Source: an uncultured Acidobacteriota bacterium (GTDB lineage: Bacteria; Acidobacteriota; UBA6911; RPQK01; JAJDTT01). Taken from it: a stretch of DNA of 48,034 nucleotides. Positions 24,833-35,962 of the stretch are shown here, one piece after another; the stretch's first letter is position 1, and each line of letters starts with the position of its first letter. The position numbers were made by a program, and so were the translations under genes. Under the pieces are notes generated by a model that saw nothing but the letters and a program-made list of their open reading frames with translations, had not been told where the DNA came from and did not search any database. The stretch covers positions 1 to 48,034 of the forward strand of contig CATOST010000019.1 in the NCBI GenBank assembly GCA_951812665.1. Direction: 5' to 3'.

Positions 24833-25938
24833 AGGGGCGCCGGCCCTTTCACCGCCGCCGACAGCCGCCGCCGGACGGCCCGGAAGACCTGTTCCACGGA
24901 AATGTTCATGCAGATGAACTCTCCGCAGCTCCGCTTGTTGCAGTCCGAACAGTAGAGGTAACGTTTGACGATCCGATCCTCCGGGTGAAAGGGTCCGTTG
25001 CGCCGGGCGATGGAGGGACCCATCACCGCCACCGCCGGGGTTCCCATCGCCACGGCCAGATGAAGGGGACCCGTGTCCCCCGCCACCATCAGGCGGGAGC
25101 GCCGGCAGAGGGCCGCCAATTCCAGGATCGTGGTGGGAAAACTGTCCACGGACCCGGGCCGGGAACGATCCCGGATCTCGCCGACCAGATCCTCCTCTCC
25201 CGGACCGTAGGTGAAGAGCACCGGAAGCTTCAGCCGCCGCCGAATCTCGGATCCCAGGCGCGCGAACTTGCGGGCGGGCCAGAGCTTGGTGGGCCACCCG
25301 GCGCCCGGATTCAACAGGACCGGCCGGCCGCCTCCAACCGCCTGAAGCCGATGGTCGACGTATCCCTTCGCCTCGGCGGGGATCCGAAAAGGCACCCTGG
25401 CCGTGGGCTCCCCGGCACACCCCAAGGACCCGGCCAGCTCCAGGTTCAGATCGATGACGTGGCCATTTTCGCTGGTCCGGACGGTGTCGGTATAGAAGCC
25501 CGCCGCCGCCGGCTCGCGGCATCGTTCCCGGCAGAATCCCATCCGTCTCCCGGCGCCGGAGAGACGGGCCAGGAAGGCCGACTTGATCAGGCCCTGAAAA
25601 TCCAGCGCCAAGTCGAAGCGCTCCCGCCGTAGCGCCCGGGTCAGGCGGACCAGATCCAATGCCGTCCGGGGTTGGCGCCGCCAGCGCTTGGTGTCGGCCG
25701 TCCAGATTCGATGGATTCCGGGAACGGTCTCCAGCAGGCCGCGGTAGTGGGGCTCGACGAGCCAGTGGAGCTCACAATCGGGGAAGCGGTGGTGGATCTG
25801 CTGTTGGGCCGGCAAGGCGTGAACGATGTCGCCGAGCGCGCCCAACCGGACGATCAGGATCTTTTCCGGGCAGTTCAGAGCGGGGGAGGAAGCGGGGCGG
25901 GGGCTCTCGGAAGCGACGGAAGAGAAGTGTCGGAGCAT
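24829..25938 (-). CDS. waaC: Lipopolysaccharide heptosyltransferase I-like glycosyltransferase (GT9)
   Basis: 369 residues. GT9 features: KILIVRLGALGDIVHALPA near the start (nucleotide-sugar acceptor loop), LLNPGAGWPTKLWP in the middle, and AGDTGPLHLAVAMGTPAVAV in the donor-binding domain. A cysteine group CSDCNKRSCGEFICM near the C-terminus is unusual for Escherichia-type WaaC. It adds heptose to Kdo2-lipid A on the inner membrane, with WaaF adding the second. The first ~25 residues are extra, so translation may start later. Confidence 0.85.
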   Translation of the reverse strand: MLRHFSSVASESPRPASSPALNCPEKILIVRLGALGDIVHALPAQQQIHHRFPDCELHWLVEPHYRGLLETVPGIHRIWTADTKRWRRQPRTALDLVRLTRALRRERFDLALDFQGLIKSAFLARLSGAGRRMGFCRERCREPAAAGFYTDTVRTSENGHVIDLNLELAGSLGCAGEPTARVPFRIPAEAKGYVDHRLQAVGGGRPVLLNPGAGWPTKLWPARKFARLGSEIRRRLKLPVLFTYGPGEEDLVGEIRDRSRPGSVDSFPTTILELAALCRRSRLMVAGDTGPLHLAVAMGTPAVAVMGPSIARRNGPFHPEDRIVKRYLYCSDCNKRSCGEFICMNISVEQVFRAVRRRLSAAVKGPAPL

Positions 25939-25971
25939 AGAACGGGCCCCTCGAGACGGAAGCCCATCGTA

Positions 25972-27024
25972 TCACGGGCGTCTCGGAACCTGATCTTCGG
26001 TCAACAGCCGTTGGGCCGCCCGGTACACCTCTCCGGAGTGAATGCGATCGAAGCAGCGCAGATCGATGGGGCACTCCCGGAGTAGACAGGGGCTGCACTC
26101 CACATGTTTGTGGATGACGGCGGCGTTGGGGCTGAAGGGTCCCGTGGCCACTTCGTCCGTGGATCCGAATACCGCCACCAGCGGCACTCCCAGCGCCGCC
26201 GACAAATGCATGGGACCCGAATCGTTTCCCAGAAACAACCGGCACCGGGCCAGCACCCCGATCAGGGTGGAGAGCGAAGTCCGTCCCACCAGGAATCGGG
26301 GAGTCCGTTTCATCCTCTCCCGGACCTGGACCGCAATCGGCGTCTCCGAACTGGAACCCAGGAGCACGACCTCGGCGCCCATCTCCTCGATCAGACGATC
26401 GGCCACCTCCGCGTAGCGCTCCGGGAACCATCGCTTGGCGGAACCGAAGGCCGCTCCCGGATTCAGCCCCACCAAGGGCCGGCCGCGGTCGGCGCCCGCC
26501 TCGGTGAGCAGGGAGTCGGCCGACTCCAGTTGCGCCTGGGAGGGGGTGAGGTGGATGTCCGGGCGAAAGGAGGAGTCATTCAGATAGTCGATGGGCGAGA
26601 CACCGGCCTGGAACAGCAGATCCAGATAGTAGAAGGTCTGGTGACGGTCCAGCTCTCCGGTTCGGGGCCGCACGCCCCGAGTCAGCAGGAGCCGCCGGCC
26701 GTCGGTGGTGTAGCCGATCCGGTTCGGGATGCGCGCCGTCAGCGCCAGCAGCGCCGCTTCGAAAGCGTTCTGGAAGAGGACTGCCGTGTCGAACCCCCGG
26801 AGCCGCCGTCCCACACGGAAAACTCCCCGCACCCCCAGGGAGCGGTTCCGGAGCGTGACCAGGTGATCCGCCACGCCTTGTCCTTCGAAGATCGGAGCCA
26901 CCCATTCCCGGGCCAGAAGAGTCAACCGGGCCTGGGGCTGCAGCCGGCGCAGCTCCCTCAGGGCCGCCAGCGACATGACGGCGTCTCCAATCCAGTTGGT
27001 GCAGCGAACCAAGACCTGTTCCAT
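25972..27024 (-). CDS. waaF: Lipopolysaccharide heptosyltransferase II
   Basis: 350 residues, normal length. Starts VLVRCTNWIGDAVMSLAAL, the signature of heptosyltransferase II. The donor site shows LVGLNPGAAFGSAKRWFPER, LLGSSSE and FLGNDSGPMHLSAALGVPLV. It transfers the second L-glycero-D-manno-heptose to the inner core. It lies between lpxK (23 bp) and waaC (33 bp), all on the minus strand. Confidence 0.92.
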   Translation of the reverse strand: MEQVLVRCTNWIGDAVMSLAALRELRRLQPQARLTLLAREWVAPIFEGQGVADHLVTLRNRSLGVRGVFRVGRRLRGFDTAVLFQNAFEAALLALTARIPNRIGYTTDGRRLLLTRGVRPRTGELDRHQTFYYLDLLFQAGVSPIDYLNDSSFRPDIHLTPSQAQLESADSLLTEAGADRGRPLVGLNPGAAFGSAKRWFPERYAEVADRLIEEMGAEVVLLGSSSETPIAVQVRERMKRTPRFLVGRTSLSTLIGVLARCRLFLGNDSGPMHLSAALGVPLVAVFGSTDEVATGPFSPNAAVIHKHVECSPCLLRECPIDLRCFDRIHSGEVYRAAQRLLTEDQVPRRP

Positions 27025-27047
27025 CGCTCCTGCCCGATCCCCCCCTT

Positions 27048-28088
27048 TCAGTGCGGATGGGGAAGGCCGGCCACCTCATCCAAAAGAAACTTGCGGTACT
27101 CCGCCGGGTCTTCGGGCAGGGCCTCGATCTTCAATACGAAGATCTGTCCGGCGGCGAATTCCAGGTCCTGGAGACGGACCGCGTCCTTTTCCGTCGTCAT
27201 CAGCGCCTCGGCTCCATTCTCATCCAGGCTCTCCAGGGCCTGATCCAGATCACTCTGGCTGTAGGGATGATGATCGGGAAACAGGAGCCGGTGCCGGACG
27301 TCCATCTGGTAATGCTCCAGGTCCTGGACGAAGAGTCCGGGGTTTCCGATGGCCGCCAGGGCAATGACCCGCCTGCCCATGAAATCTCGAGTCCGGAATT
27401 GTCTCCGGCTCTTCAGATCGAAGACGCCGATGGCATCATGATAGAAGTAGGAGATGGGCGTCAGCTTGTTGTGCCTCCGGATCACCGCCTCCGGATCGTC
27501 GATTTCCCCCACCAGGTGGGACCGGGTGATGACCACCAGATCGGCGCGGCCGATGGCGGTCAGAGGCTCCCGGAGGCGTCCCGCGGGCAGGAGCTTGCCG
27601 CCGCCGAAAGGATCGGTGGCATCCACCAGCAGGATGTCCAGGTTACGCTTCAGCCGCAGGTGCTGGAAACCGTCATCCAGAATGTGGACGACCCTGTCGC
27701 CGGCGTCCTCTTCCACCAAGGTTCCCGAGCGGTGCCGATCCTTTCCGACCGCGACGCGGACTCCGGGAAGCTGACCGGCCAGAAGAAAGGGCTCGTCCCC
27801 GCTGCTGGCCGCATCGCACAGAACCTTCCTGCCGTCGCTGACCACCAGGGTCGAGTGCTCGGCCTGGCCCCGGTAGCCACGGCTCAGGATGACCGGCTGG
27901 TAACCCGCCTGCTTGAGCACGCCGGCCAGGTAGGCCACGAAGGGTGTTTTTCCGGTTCCCCCCAGCGTCAGGTTCCCGACGCTGATGACCGGGTTGCGAA
28001 GTCGTCTGCGCGAAATGACACCGCGCCGGTAGAGCAACGCTCTGATCCGCATGGCCAGGGAGTAGAGTTGGGAGAGGAGAGCCCACAT
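27048..28088 (-). CDS. lpxK: Tetraacyldisaccharide 4'-kinase
   Basis: 346 residues. The Walker A site is VGNLTLGGTGKTPFVAYLAG (about residues 37-56). Further LpxK motifs: ILSRGYRG, SSGDEPFLLA, HILDDGFQHLRLKR, PAGRLREP, and MTTEKDAVRL near the C-terminus. An N-terminal hydrophobic helix anchors it to the inner membrane. It phosphorylates the 4' position of lipid IVA's disaccharide precursor. The start is 6 bp after the waaA stop. Confidence 0.95.
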   Translation of the reverse strand: MWALLSQLYSLAMRIRALLYRRGVISRRRLRNPVISVGNLTLGGTGKTPFVAYLAGVLKQAGYQPVILSRGYRGQAEHSTLVVSDGRKVLCDAASSGDEPFLLAGQLPGVRVAVGKDRHRSGTLVEEDAGDRVVHILDDGFQHLRLKRNLDILLVDATDPFGGGKLLPAGRLREPLTAIGRADLVVITRSHLVGEIDDPEAVIRRHNKLTPISYFYHDAIGVFDLKSRRQFRTRDFMGRRVIALAAIGNPGLFVQDLEHYQMDVRHRLLFPDHHPYSQSDLDQALESLDENGAEALMTTEKDAVRLQDLEFAAGQIFVLKIEALPEDPAEYRKFLLDEVAGLPHPH

Positions 28089-28094
28089 GCGTTC

Positions 28095-29393
28095 TCAGGA
28101 AGCGGCGTCCGGACCCAGGTACTCGCCCACGATGCGAACCGTTCGGCCCACGGCGCCTCGATTGTCGCGAAGGATCCGGCGGGCGTTGTGGCCCAGTCCC
28201 CGACGGGCCGCCACACTCCCCAGCAGTTCCCTCAGTCGCCGAGCCAGTTCCCCCGAGTCCCGGACCTGCAACGCCGCACCCCCCTCCAGGAAGGCTTGGG
28301 CCATTTCCCGGAAATTGTGCATGTGAGGCCCCACCAGTATCGGCTTGCCGAAGTGCGCCGCCTCGATCAGGTTGTGGCCCCCCCACGCCACCAGACTGCC
28401 CCCCACGAAGACCACCAGGGCCAGTTCATAGACGCAGGCCAACTCGCCGATAGTGTCCAGGACCAGCACTTCAGGCCGGACGGGGGAGCCGCCATCCTGG
28501 AAACCGTTGAGGCTGCTGCGTTTCAGGTGGACGAGGCCCCGCTGCCGAAGCAGGTCGGAGATCGCGGCCGACCTCCGGGGGTGTCTGGGAGCCAGCACCA
28601 TGCGGAGCTGGGGAAATTCCGGTTTGATCTCGTGGAAGGCGTCCAGAAGCTGTTCCTCCTCTCCCTCACGGGTGCTGCCGCAGACCCAGATCGGATCGGC
28701 TCCGAAAAGGCTCCGAATCCGTCGCGTCAATGCTGCCTGTCCAGGGTCCGGGTCCAAGCTGTAATCGTATTTCAGATTCCCGACCGAGCGGGTTCTGGAT
28801 GCAATCGATCCCAGTTCGACGATCCGGTCCCGGTCTTGAGGCGACTGCATGCAGAGACGATCCAACTGCTGGAGAAAAGGCCGCAGCTGGCGCCGAAGGT
28901 ACCGGTAGCGAGCGAACGACCGGTCGGAGATTCTGCCGTTGATGAGGACCACGGGAACGCCCAACTCGTGGGCGGCGACGATGAACCCGGGCCAGATCTC
29001 CGTTTCCACCACCAGGACGGCCGCCGGATCCAAGCTCCTGAGATACCTCCTGCAGAGCCAGGGCCAATCCAGGGGAAAATAGAAGATCCGGGCCCGGTCC
29101 CGGAAAAGCCGGCGGGCCAGGCGCTGTCCCGTCTCGGTCGTGGTGGAGATGCACAGTTGAGACGATTTCAGGTTCAGAGCATCTATCAGGGGGCGAATTG
29201 AGTTGACCTCCCCCACCGAGACGGCGTGGACCCAGAGTCGGGTCCGGGCGGAAGGCGCTGAGGAGAAGCGTTCGGGAACTATCATCCTCTTCCGGAAGGG
29301 AACGGGACGATGGCCCCTGAGATAACGAAAGAGGCGGAAAGGGAGCCACAGGATCAGGCCCAGGGTATAGGCCAGCGTGTAGACGGCGATCAA
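28095..29393 (-). CDS. waaA: 3-deoxy-D-manno-octulosonic acid (Kdo) transferase
   Basis: 432 residues from a TTG at 29393, where the membrane anchor begins (AVYTLAYTLGLILWLPF). The domain motifs are LWVHAVSVGEVNSIRPLI, VETEIWPGFI, VLINGRISDRS, GSTREGEEE, and VFVGGSLVAWGGHNLIEAA. It attaches Kdo to lipid IVA. A GTG at 29513 would add 40 proline/glycine-rich residues; that stretch contains a 20-bp tandem duplication and a perfect hairpin and looks untranslated, so the shorter form is preferred. An AT-rich TTATTATAT at about 29521-29529 could be its -10 region. First gene of the envelope operon. Confidence 0.9.
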   Translation of the reverse strand: MIAVYTLAYTLGLILWLPFRLFRYLRGHRPVPFRKRMIVPERFSSAPSARTRLWVHAVSVGEVNSIRPLIDALNLKSSQLCISTTTETGQRLARRLFRDRARIFYFPLDWPWLCRRYLRSLDPAAVLVVETEIWPGFIVAAHELGVPVVLINGRISDRSFARYRYLRRQLRPFLQQLDRLCMQSPQDRDRIVELGSIASRTRSVGNLKYDYSLDPDPGQAALTRRIRSLFGADPIWVCGSTREGEEEQLLDAFHEIKPEFPQLRMVLAPRHPRRSAAISDLLRQRGLVHLKRSSLNGFQDGGSPVRPEVLVLDTIGELACVYELALVVFVGGSLVAWGGHNLIEAAHFGKPILVGPHMHNFREMAQAFLEGGAALQVRDSGELARRLRELLGSVAARRGLGHNARRILRDNRGAVGRTVRIVGEYLGPDAAS

Positions 29394-29401
29394 CAGCGTT
29401 G

Positions 29402-29441
29402 GAGCCGGGGACGGGCCGCCCGAGCCGGGGACGGGCCGCCC
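29402..29441. repeat. 20-bp tandem duplication upstream of waaA
   Basis: GAGCCGGGGACGGGCCGCCC occurs twice in direct succession. Its length is not a multiple of three, so it would shift any frame crossing it, supporting a start of waaA downstream at 29393. Confidence 0.85.
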
Positions 29442-29471
29442 CCGGGCCGAACCCGCATCTCCTTTGCCGGA

Positions 29472-29490
29472 TCCACGGTTCAGCCGTGGA
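29472..29490. promoter_or_regulatory. Perfect hairpin in the waaA leader
   Basis: TCCACGG-TTCAG-CCGTGGA, 7-bp stem. On the plus strand it is followed by ACCTGTTTTG. It lies between the possible waaA promoter and its TTG start. Confidence 0.45.
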
Positions 29491-29541
29491 ACCTGTTTTG
29501 TCGGGGCGATCACGGACGCATATAATAACTTGTTTCCCGGC

Positions 29542-29571
29542 TTGACACGGGGCGGGTCCTGAGGCTAGGAT
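29542..29571 (+). promoter_or_regulatory. Promoter of the str/S10/spc ribosomal operon
   Basis: A consensus TTGACA (29542-29547) and TAGGAT (29566-29571) are separated by 18 bp. Transcription would start about 29578, leaving a leader of about 130 nt before rpsL. It is divergent from, and close to, the probable waaA promoter. Confidence 0.65.
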
Positions 29572-29606
29572 TCACCAGCCTATCGTGGCGTGGGTGGGTC
29601 GGGTGT

Positions 29607-29631
29607 GGATGCCTCAAGGGCATCCTTTTTT
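29607..29631 (+). terminator. Terminator-like hairpin in the rpsL leader (possible attenuator)
   Basis: GGATGCC-TCAAG-GGCATCC followed by six T residues is a textbook intrinsic terminator on the plus strand. It lies after the promoter and 80 bp before rpsL, so it would stop most transcripts before the first ribosomal gene unless controlled. No open reading frame ends just before it. Confidence 0.7.
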
Positions 29632-29711
29632 GTCTTATAGTAGTGTTTTCTGCTCTCACGCCAGGCGCCGAAGGCGGTGTTGGTGGGCAGTTCCAGGAAT
29701 GGGTGGCATCG

Positions 29712-30086
29712 ATGCCGACGTTCAATCAGTTGGTTCGCAAGGGTCGTAAGCCGGTGCGAACCAAGACCAAGAGTCCGGCGCTGCAGTCTTGTCCTCAAAG
29801 GCGTGGAGTCTGTGTTCGCGTGTACACGCAGACTCCCAAGAAACCCAACTCAGCGCTTCGAAAAGTGACCCGCGTACGCTTGACCAACGGAATCGAAGTC
29901 ACCACTTATATTCCGGGTGAGGGACACAATCTGCAGGAGCACTCCATAGTGCTCATTCGTGGCGGCCGGGTGAAGGACCTGCCGGGAGTGCGTTACCACG
30001 TGATCCGCGGGACCTTGGACACGGCCGGCGTAGATAATCGCAACAACAGCCGCTCCAAGTACGGCGCCAAGCGCCCCAAGAGTTAG
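29712..30086 (+). CDS. rpsL: Small ribosomal subunit protein uS12
   Basis: 124 residues, starting [16 protein letters not shown] longer frame upstream is non-coding leader. The decoding-site loop reads [11 protein letters not shown], with lysine at the position where streptomycin-resistance substitutions occur, so the wild-type (sensitive) residue is present. The second site, [10 protein letters not shown], is also wild type. It forms part of the decoding centre. First gene of a long plus-strand operon, 69 bp before rpsG. Confidence 0.97.
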   Translation: MPTFNQLVRKGRKPVRTKTKSPALQSCPQRRGVCVRVYTQTPKKPNSALRKVTRVRLTNGIEVTTYIPGEGHNLQEHSIVLIRGGRVKDLPGVRYHVIRGTLDTAGVDNRNNSRSKYGAKRPKS

Positions 30087-30155
30087 CTGGGTCTCCAACA
30101 GCTGCATCGACGCCGAGTTCTATCGCAGCTTGTTTTGTATCCAGGAGCCATCGAG

Positions 30156-30626
30156 ATGTCTAGAAGACGGGATGTCCCCAAACGAGACGTGGATCCCGAC
30201 CCCGTGTACAGCAGCCGGTTGGTGAGCCGTTTCATCAATCAGGCCATGGTGCGGGGAAAGAAGAGTGTTTCCGAGAGAAACTTTTACGCCGCCATGAGCC
30301 TGATCCAGGAGAGGACGGGAGAAGATCCGTTGAGGATCTTCAAAAAGGCGGTGGACAGTGTCAAGCCCATGGTGGAGACCAAGTCCCGCCGGGTGGGGGG
30401 ATCGACCTATCAGGTTCCCATCGAAGTCAGCACCCGGCGGCAGACCTCGCTCGCCATTCGCTGGCTGGTGGGCTTTGCCCGGGCCCGTCACGAAAAGACC
30501 ATGAGGGAAAGGCTTGCCAACGAGCTCGCCGATGCCGCGGGAGACCGCGGCGGAGCCGTACGCAGGAAGATGGACGTGCACCGGATGGCCGAAGCCAACC
30601 GTGCCTTCGCACACTACCGATGGTGA
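30156..30626 (+). CDS. rpsG: Small ribosomal subunit protein uS7
   Basis: 156 residues from [18 protein letters not shown]; an upstream in-frame ATG at 30135 is rejected because the family starts at MSRRR and CAGGAG lies 10 bp before it. Core motif [11 protein letters not shown] and the helical arm [19 protein letters not shown] are normal. It nucleates the 30S head by binding 16S rRNA. Followed by fusA after 52 bp, the usual str order. Confidence 0.97.
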   Translation: MSRRRDVPKRDVDPDPVYSSRLVSRFINQAMVRGKKSVSERNFYAAMSLIQERTGEDPLRIFKKAVDSVKPMVETKSRRVGGSTYQVPIEVSTRRQTSLAIRWLVGFARARHEKTMRERLANELADAAGDRGGAVRRKMDVHRMAEANRAFAHYRW

Positions 30627-30678
30627 GAGGGAAGGGCTCGATTAACAGCGGGGCCTGCATCGAGGGAAGATCAGTACA

Positions 30679-32787
30679 GTGGCCACTCAATCTGCGCTCG
30701 AAAGGACGCGAAATATCGGCATCATGGCCCACATCGATGCCGGTAAGACGACGACTACCGAGCGGATTCTCTACTACACGGGAATCACCTACAAACTGGG
30801 TGAAGTGCACGAAGGAACCGCCACCATGGACTGGATGCCCCAGGAACAGGAACGGGGCATCACCATCACCTCCGCCGCCACGACCTGCCACTGGAAAAAT
30901 TTTCGCATCAACATCATCGATACCCCGGGCCACGTAGACTTCACGGCCGAGGTCGAACGATCCCTGCGGGTACTGGACGGCGCCATTGCCGTTTTCGACG
31001 CCGTCGCGGGCGTCGAGCCCCAGTCTGAGGCCGTCTGGCGTCAGGCGGACAAGTATCGGGTGCCGCGGATCGCCTTCATGAACAAGATGGACCGGTTGGG
31101 AGCCGATTTTTTCGCCGCTATGGAATCCATGACCCATAAGCTGGGGGCAAACCCGGTTCCGGTTCAGATTCCGTTGGGCCAGGAGGAATCGTTCGAGGGC
31201 GTCATCGACCTGATCTCCCGCAAGGCCATCCGGTACGAAGCCGAGACCTTGGGCGCCAATTTCGTGGAAGGCGAAATTCCTGAGGAATGGCGGGAGGTGG
31301 CGGAGCACTGGCGCGAGAAGATGGTGGAAGCCGTCGTCGAGGTGGACGAGCAGTTGCTGGAAAAGTACGTGCACGGTGAGCCCATCGACTCCGACTCCCT
31401 CAGGCGCGCGCTGCGATTGGGGACCTGCCAAGGCAGCTTCACTCCCTGCCTCTGCGGGGCCGCTTTCAAGAACAAGGGCGTGCAATCCCTGTTGGACGGC
31501 ATCGTCGATTTCCTGCCCTCGCCGCTGGAGGTGCCTCCACCGGAAGGAACCGACCCCGTCACCGGAGATCCGGTGGCTCCCCGAGCCTCCCAGGATGACC
31601 CTTTTTCGGCTCTCGTATTCAAGATCATGGGCGACCCGTTCGTCGGACAACTGGCCTTCGTCCGCGTCTACTCCGGATGCCTGAAGGCCGGCTCGAAGGT
31701 CTACAACTCGGCTTCCGGCCGGGAAGAGCGAGTGGGCCGATTGCTCAAGATGCACGCCAACAAGCGAGAGGAACTCAGGGAGCTCGGCGCCGGTGACATC
31801 GCCGCCGTGGTGGGACTCAAGACGGTGTCGACGGGAGACACGATTTGCGATCCGGTCCGGCCCATGTTGCTGGAATCCATGGATTTTCCGGCTCCCGTGA
31901 TCTCGGTGGCGATCGAGCCCAAGACGCGTCCCGACCAGGATAAGCTGGGACTCGCACTGGCGAAGCTGGTTCAGGAAGATCCTACTTTTCGGACCCACAC
32001 CGATTCGGAAACGGGGCAGACCCTGATCTCGGGCATGGGAGAGTTGCATTTGGAGATCATCGTGGATCGCCTGCTGCGCGAGTTCGGCGTCGGCGCCAAC
32101 GTGGGCAAGCCGCACGTGGCATACCGGGAGAGCATTTTGAGTAGGGCTGAAGGACACGGGCGTTTCGTCCGCCAGACCGGCGGCCGCGGCCAGTACGGCG
32201 ACGCCAAGGTCCGGGTCGAGCCCTTGGAGCCGGGTGAGTCGGAAAACGGGTTCCTGTTCGAGGATGTGAGCGGCGGCGGTGCGATCCCTCGAGAATTCAT
32301 TCCGGCGGTGAAGGCCGGTGTGCGGGAGGCCATGGAAGGCGGGGTCCTGGCCGGCTGCGAGATGCAGAACATCAAGGTGACCCTGTTGGACGGCTCATCT
32401 CACGACGTCGACTCGTCGGAGATCGCGTTCAAGATCGCAGGCTCCCTGGCCTTCAAGGAGGCCGTCCGGAAAGCGCGTCCCATCCTGCTGGAACCGGTCA
32501 TGAAGGTCGAGGTGGTGGTGCCCCAGGAGTACATGGGCGAGGTCATCGGCGACCTCAACGGCCGCCGGGGTCGAGTCGGCCGGTTGGAACCCAGAGGAGG
32601 GAGCCAGGTGATCACGGCCTACGTGGCCTTGGAGACCATGTTCGGCTACGCCACCGGACTGCGGTCGATTACACAGGGGAGAGCGACCTATACCATGCAC
32701 TTCGAGCGTTACGAAAAGGTCCCCAGGCAGGTCGTTGAAGAGCAGGTGGCGCGAACCCACGGCCGGATTTTGACCCGGTCAGGTTGA
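30679..32787 (+). CDS. fusA: Elongation factor G
   Basis: 702 residues from a GTG start. G-domain motifs: [15 protein letters not shown] (G1), [11 protein letters not shown] (G2), DTPGHVD (G3), NKMDRLGAD (G4). Domains II to V follow, with the domain IV loop region [15 protein letters not shown] and [15 protein letters not shown] in domain V. It catalyses GTP-dependent translocation. A single fusA-type sequence with standard features; no sign of a fusidic-acid resistance change can be judged. Confidence 0.97.
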   Translation: MATQSALERTRNIGIMAHIDAGKTTTTERILYYTGITYKLGEVHEGTATMDWMPQEQERGITITSAATTCHWKNFRINIIDTPGHVDFTAEVERSLRVLDGAIAVFDAVAGVEPQSEAVWRQADKYRVPRIAFMNKMDRLGADFFAAMESMTHKLGANPVPVQIPLGQEESFEGVIDLISRKAIRYEAETLGANFVEGEIPEEWREVAEHWREKMVEAVVEVDEQLLEKYVHGEPIDSDSLRRALRLGTCQGSFTPCLCGAAFKNKGVQSLLDGIVDFLPSPLEVPPPEGTDPVTGDPVAPRASQDDPFSALVFKIMGDPFVGQLAFVRVYSGCLKAGSKVYNSASGREERVGRLLKMHANKREELRELGAGDIAAVVGLKTVSTGDTICDPVRPMLLESMDFPAPVISVAIEPKTRPDQDKLGLALAKLVQEDPTFRTHTDSETGQTLISGMGELHLEIIVDRLLREFGVGANVGKPHVAYRESILSRAEGHGRFVRQTGGRGQYGDAKVRVEPLEPGESENGFLFEDVSGGGAIPREFIPAVKAGVREAMEGGVLAGCEMQNIKVTLLDGSSHDVDSSEIAFKIAGSLAFKEAVRKARPILLEPVMKVEVVVPQEYMGEVIGDLNGRRGRVGRLEPRGGSQVITAYVALETMFGYATGLRSITQGRATYTMHFERYEKVPRQVVEEQVARTHGRILTRSG

Positions 32788-32851
32788 ACCGTCCCGGAGG
32801 GACATGGAAGCGACGTCGATCAGGATCGACTGAATCGGAAAAGAGGACGAG

Positions 32852-34039
<1,188 letters not shown>

Positions 34040-34049
34040 GCCCGAGAGC

Positions 34050-34376
34050 ATGAACAACGAGAAGATCCGCATCCGACTCAAGGCTTACGACCACCGGGTT
34101 CTGGACCATTCCACCGGTGAGATCGTGGATATCGCGCGCCGCACCGGCGCCCGGGTCTCGGGACCGATCCCGTTGCCCACCCGCATCGGCCGCTACACCG
34201 TCTTGCGCTCTCCCCACGTGGACAAGAAGTCCAGGGAGCAGTTCGAAATCAGGACTCACAAGCGCCTCGTGGACATCCTCGACCCGACGCCGCAGACGGT
34301 GGATGCCTTGATGAAGCTGGATCTTCCGGCCGCCATCGACGTGGAGATCAAGGCCTACGGAGCCGACAAGGAATAA
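34050..34376 (+). CDS. rpsJ: Small ribosomal subunit protein uS10
   Basis: 108 residues. [19 protein letters not shown] at the start and [20 protein letters not shown] and [14 protein letters not shown] in the core are standard. Also NusE, a partner in antitermination. The first S10-operon gene, joined to tuf by only 10 bp, so str and S10 operons appear fused. Confidence 0.97.
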   Translation: MNNEKIRIRLKAYDHRVLDHSTGEIVDIARRTGARVSGPIPLPTRIGRYTVLRSPHVDKKSREQFEIRTHKRLVDILDPTPQTVDALMKLDLPAAIDVEIKAYGADKE

Positions 34377-34378
34377 CC

Positions 34379-35026
34379 ATGCTCCAAGGGATGATCGGCA
34401 GGAAAGTGGGAATGACCCAACTCTTCGACGAAGCGGGTCAGGTCATTCCGGTGACGGTGCTTCGGACCGGCCCTTGTATCGTGGTCCAGAAGAAGACCCC
34501 CGAGAAGGAGGGCTACGCCGCACTTCAGCTGGGTCTCATCGAGCCCGGAACCCGGTCCCGGCGTCTCACTCTGGGGGTGAGAGGCCATTTGCGAAAAGCA
34601 GGTTCGCCGCCGACCCGGATCCTGCGCGAGTTTGCGTACGAAGAGACGGAACGGACCCCTTTGAGAGTCGGGGATGAAGTGCTGGTCCACCAGGTTTTTC
34701 AGGCCGCCGACACCGTCAACGTCGTCGGCACCAGCAAGGGCCGCGGGTTTCAGGGCGTGATCAAGCGCCACGGATTCAGCGGCGGCCAGGCGACCCATGG
34801 ATCCATGTTTCATCGGGCTCCAGGCTCCATCGGCCAGAGCGCTTCTCCCAGTCGAGTCTTCCCCGGGACCCGCGGGCCCGGGCGGATGGGGAACAAGCGG
34901 GTCACCATTCGAAATCTACAGGTGGTCAAGGTGGACGAGGAGAACCACCTTCTGCTGGTCAAGGGCTCGGTGCCGGGAAGCCGGGCCCGCTACCTCACCA
35001 TTGTTCGTTCCGGGAGGCGGAATTGA
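34379..35026 (+). CDS. rplC: Large ribosomal subunit protein uL3
   Basis: 215 residues. Starts [20 protein letters not shown]. Central extension near the peptidyl-transferase centre is [20 protein letters not shown], followed by [18 protein letters not shown], both normal; the first shows the conserved glutamine of GGQATHG. It starts 2 bp after rpsJ and its stop overlaps the next start. Confidence 0.97.
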   Translation: MLQGMIGRKVGMTQLFDEAGQVIPVTVLRTGPCIVVQKKTPEKEGYAALQLGLIEPGTRSRRLTLGVRGHLRKAGSPPTRILREFAYEETERTPLRVGDEVLVHQVFQAADTVNVVGTSKGRGFQGVIKRHGFSGGQATHGSMFHRAPGSIGQSASPSRVFPGTRGPGRMGNKRVTIRNLQVVKVDEENHLLLVKGSVPGSRARYLTIVRSGRRN

Positions 35027-35664
35027 CAGAGTCGGCGCCGGAAGTCCAAGTCAGGAATCTGAGGAATGAGGTGGTAGAGACACTGGCCCTCTCCCGTCAG
35101 ATATTCGACTACCAGGCGTCCGAGTCCTTGCTCTGGGAAGCGGTGACTGCCTTCCTGGCCGGCCGGCGCAAGGGTTCCCACTCCACCAAGACTCGTGCCG
35201 AAGTGCGGGGAGGCGGCCGCAAACCATGGCGGCAAAAAGGAACCGGACGGGCCCGGGCCGGAACCATCAGGAGTCCCCTCTGGAGGTCGGGAGGCGTGAC
35301 CTTCGGTCCCAAGCCGAGAAACTACGCGCAGTCGCTATCCAAGAAGAAGCGGAGAGGAGCGGTCAAGCTGGTCCTCTCGGACAAGCTCAAGAGTGAACAG
35401 CTTCTGGTTTTGGACTCGTTGGAGTTGTCCAGCCACAAGACCCGGAAATTCGTGGACGTCATGGGCACCTTCGACCTGACCCGGAAGCTGCTGGTAGTGG
35501 ATTCGAGGGAGAACCAGAACCTCTTTCTGAGCACTCGAAACCTGCCGGGAGTCAAGATGGTTCCGGCACTCGGAGTCAACGTCTACGACTTGCTGAACGC
35601 CGAGGTCCTGATGATAAGCAAGGCTTCATTGCTGGAACTGCAGGAGGTGTTGCTGAGGTCATGA
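35023..35664 (+). CDS. rplD: Large ribosomal subunit protein uL4
   Basis: 213 residues. A TTG start overlaps the rplC stop (TTGA). The loop reaching into the exit tunnel reads [20 protein letters not shown] and [19 protein letters not shown], standard for uL4. In enterobacteria uL4 represses the S10 operon through the leader; no equivalent leader structure is apparent upstream of rpsJ here, because rpsJ follows tuf directly. Confidence 0.96.
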   Translation: MTESAPEVQVRNLRNEVVETLALSRQIFDYQASESLLWEAVTAFLAGRRKGSHSTKTRAEVRGGGRKPWRQKGTGRARAGTIRSPLWRSGGVTFGPKPRNYAQSLSKKKRRGAVKLVLSDKLKSEQLLVLDSLELSSHKTRKFVDVMGTFDLTRKLLVVDSRENQNLFLSTRNLPGVKMVPALGVNVYDLLNAEVLMISKASLLELQEVLLRS

Positions 35665-35957
35665 GCAGGTTCGATATTCTCAGGCTCCCCCATATTACCG
35701 AGAAGGCCGCCATTCAAAAGGACGAGCGCGAGGGCCGGATCGTGGTCTTCAGGGTTCGACCCGAGGCCACCAAGCGGCAGGTGAAGGCGGCGGTCCAGGG
35801 GATTTTCGAGGTTGAAGTCGAGTCCGTTCGAACCGCCAACTTCAAGGGGAAGGTCAAGAGAATGGGCAAATATAAAGGAAGACGTGCCCATTGGAAAAAG
35901 GCCTACGTGACCCTGAAACCCGGCCAGGACATGCCGGAATTTTTTGACACGGTGTAG
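35661..35957 (+). CDS. rplW: Large ribosomal subunit protein uL23
   Basis: 98 residues. ATG overlaps the rplD stop (ATGA). Starts [18 protein letters not shown], with the [20 protein letters not shown] and [18 protein letters not shown] segments of the family. It sits at the tunnel exit and binds signal recognition particle and trigger factor. Confidence 0.96.
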   Translation: MSRFDILRLPHITEKAAIQKDEREGRIVVFRVRPEATKRQVKAAVQGIFEVEVESVRTANFKGKVKRMGKYKGRRAHWKKAYVTLKPGQDMPEFFDTV

Positions 35958-35962
35958 AACCG

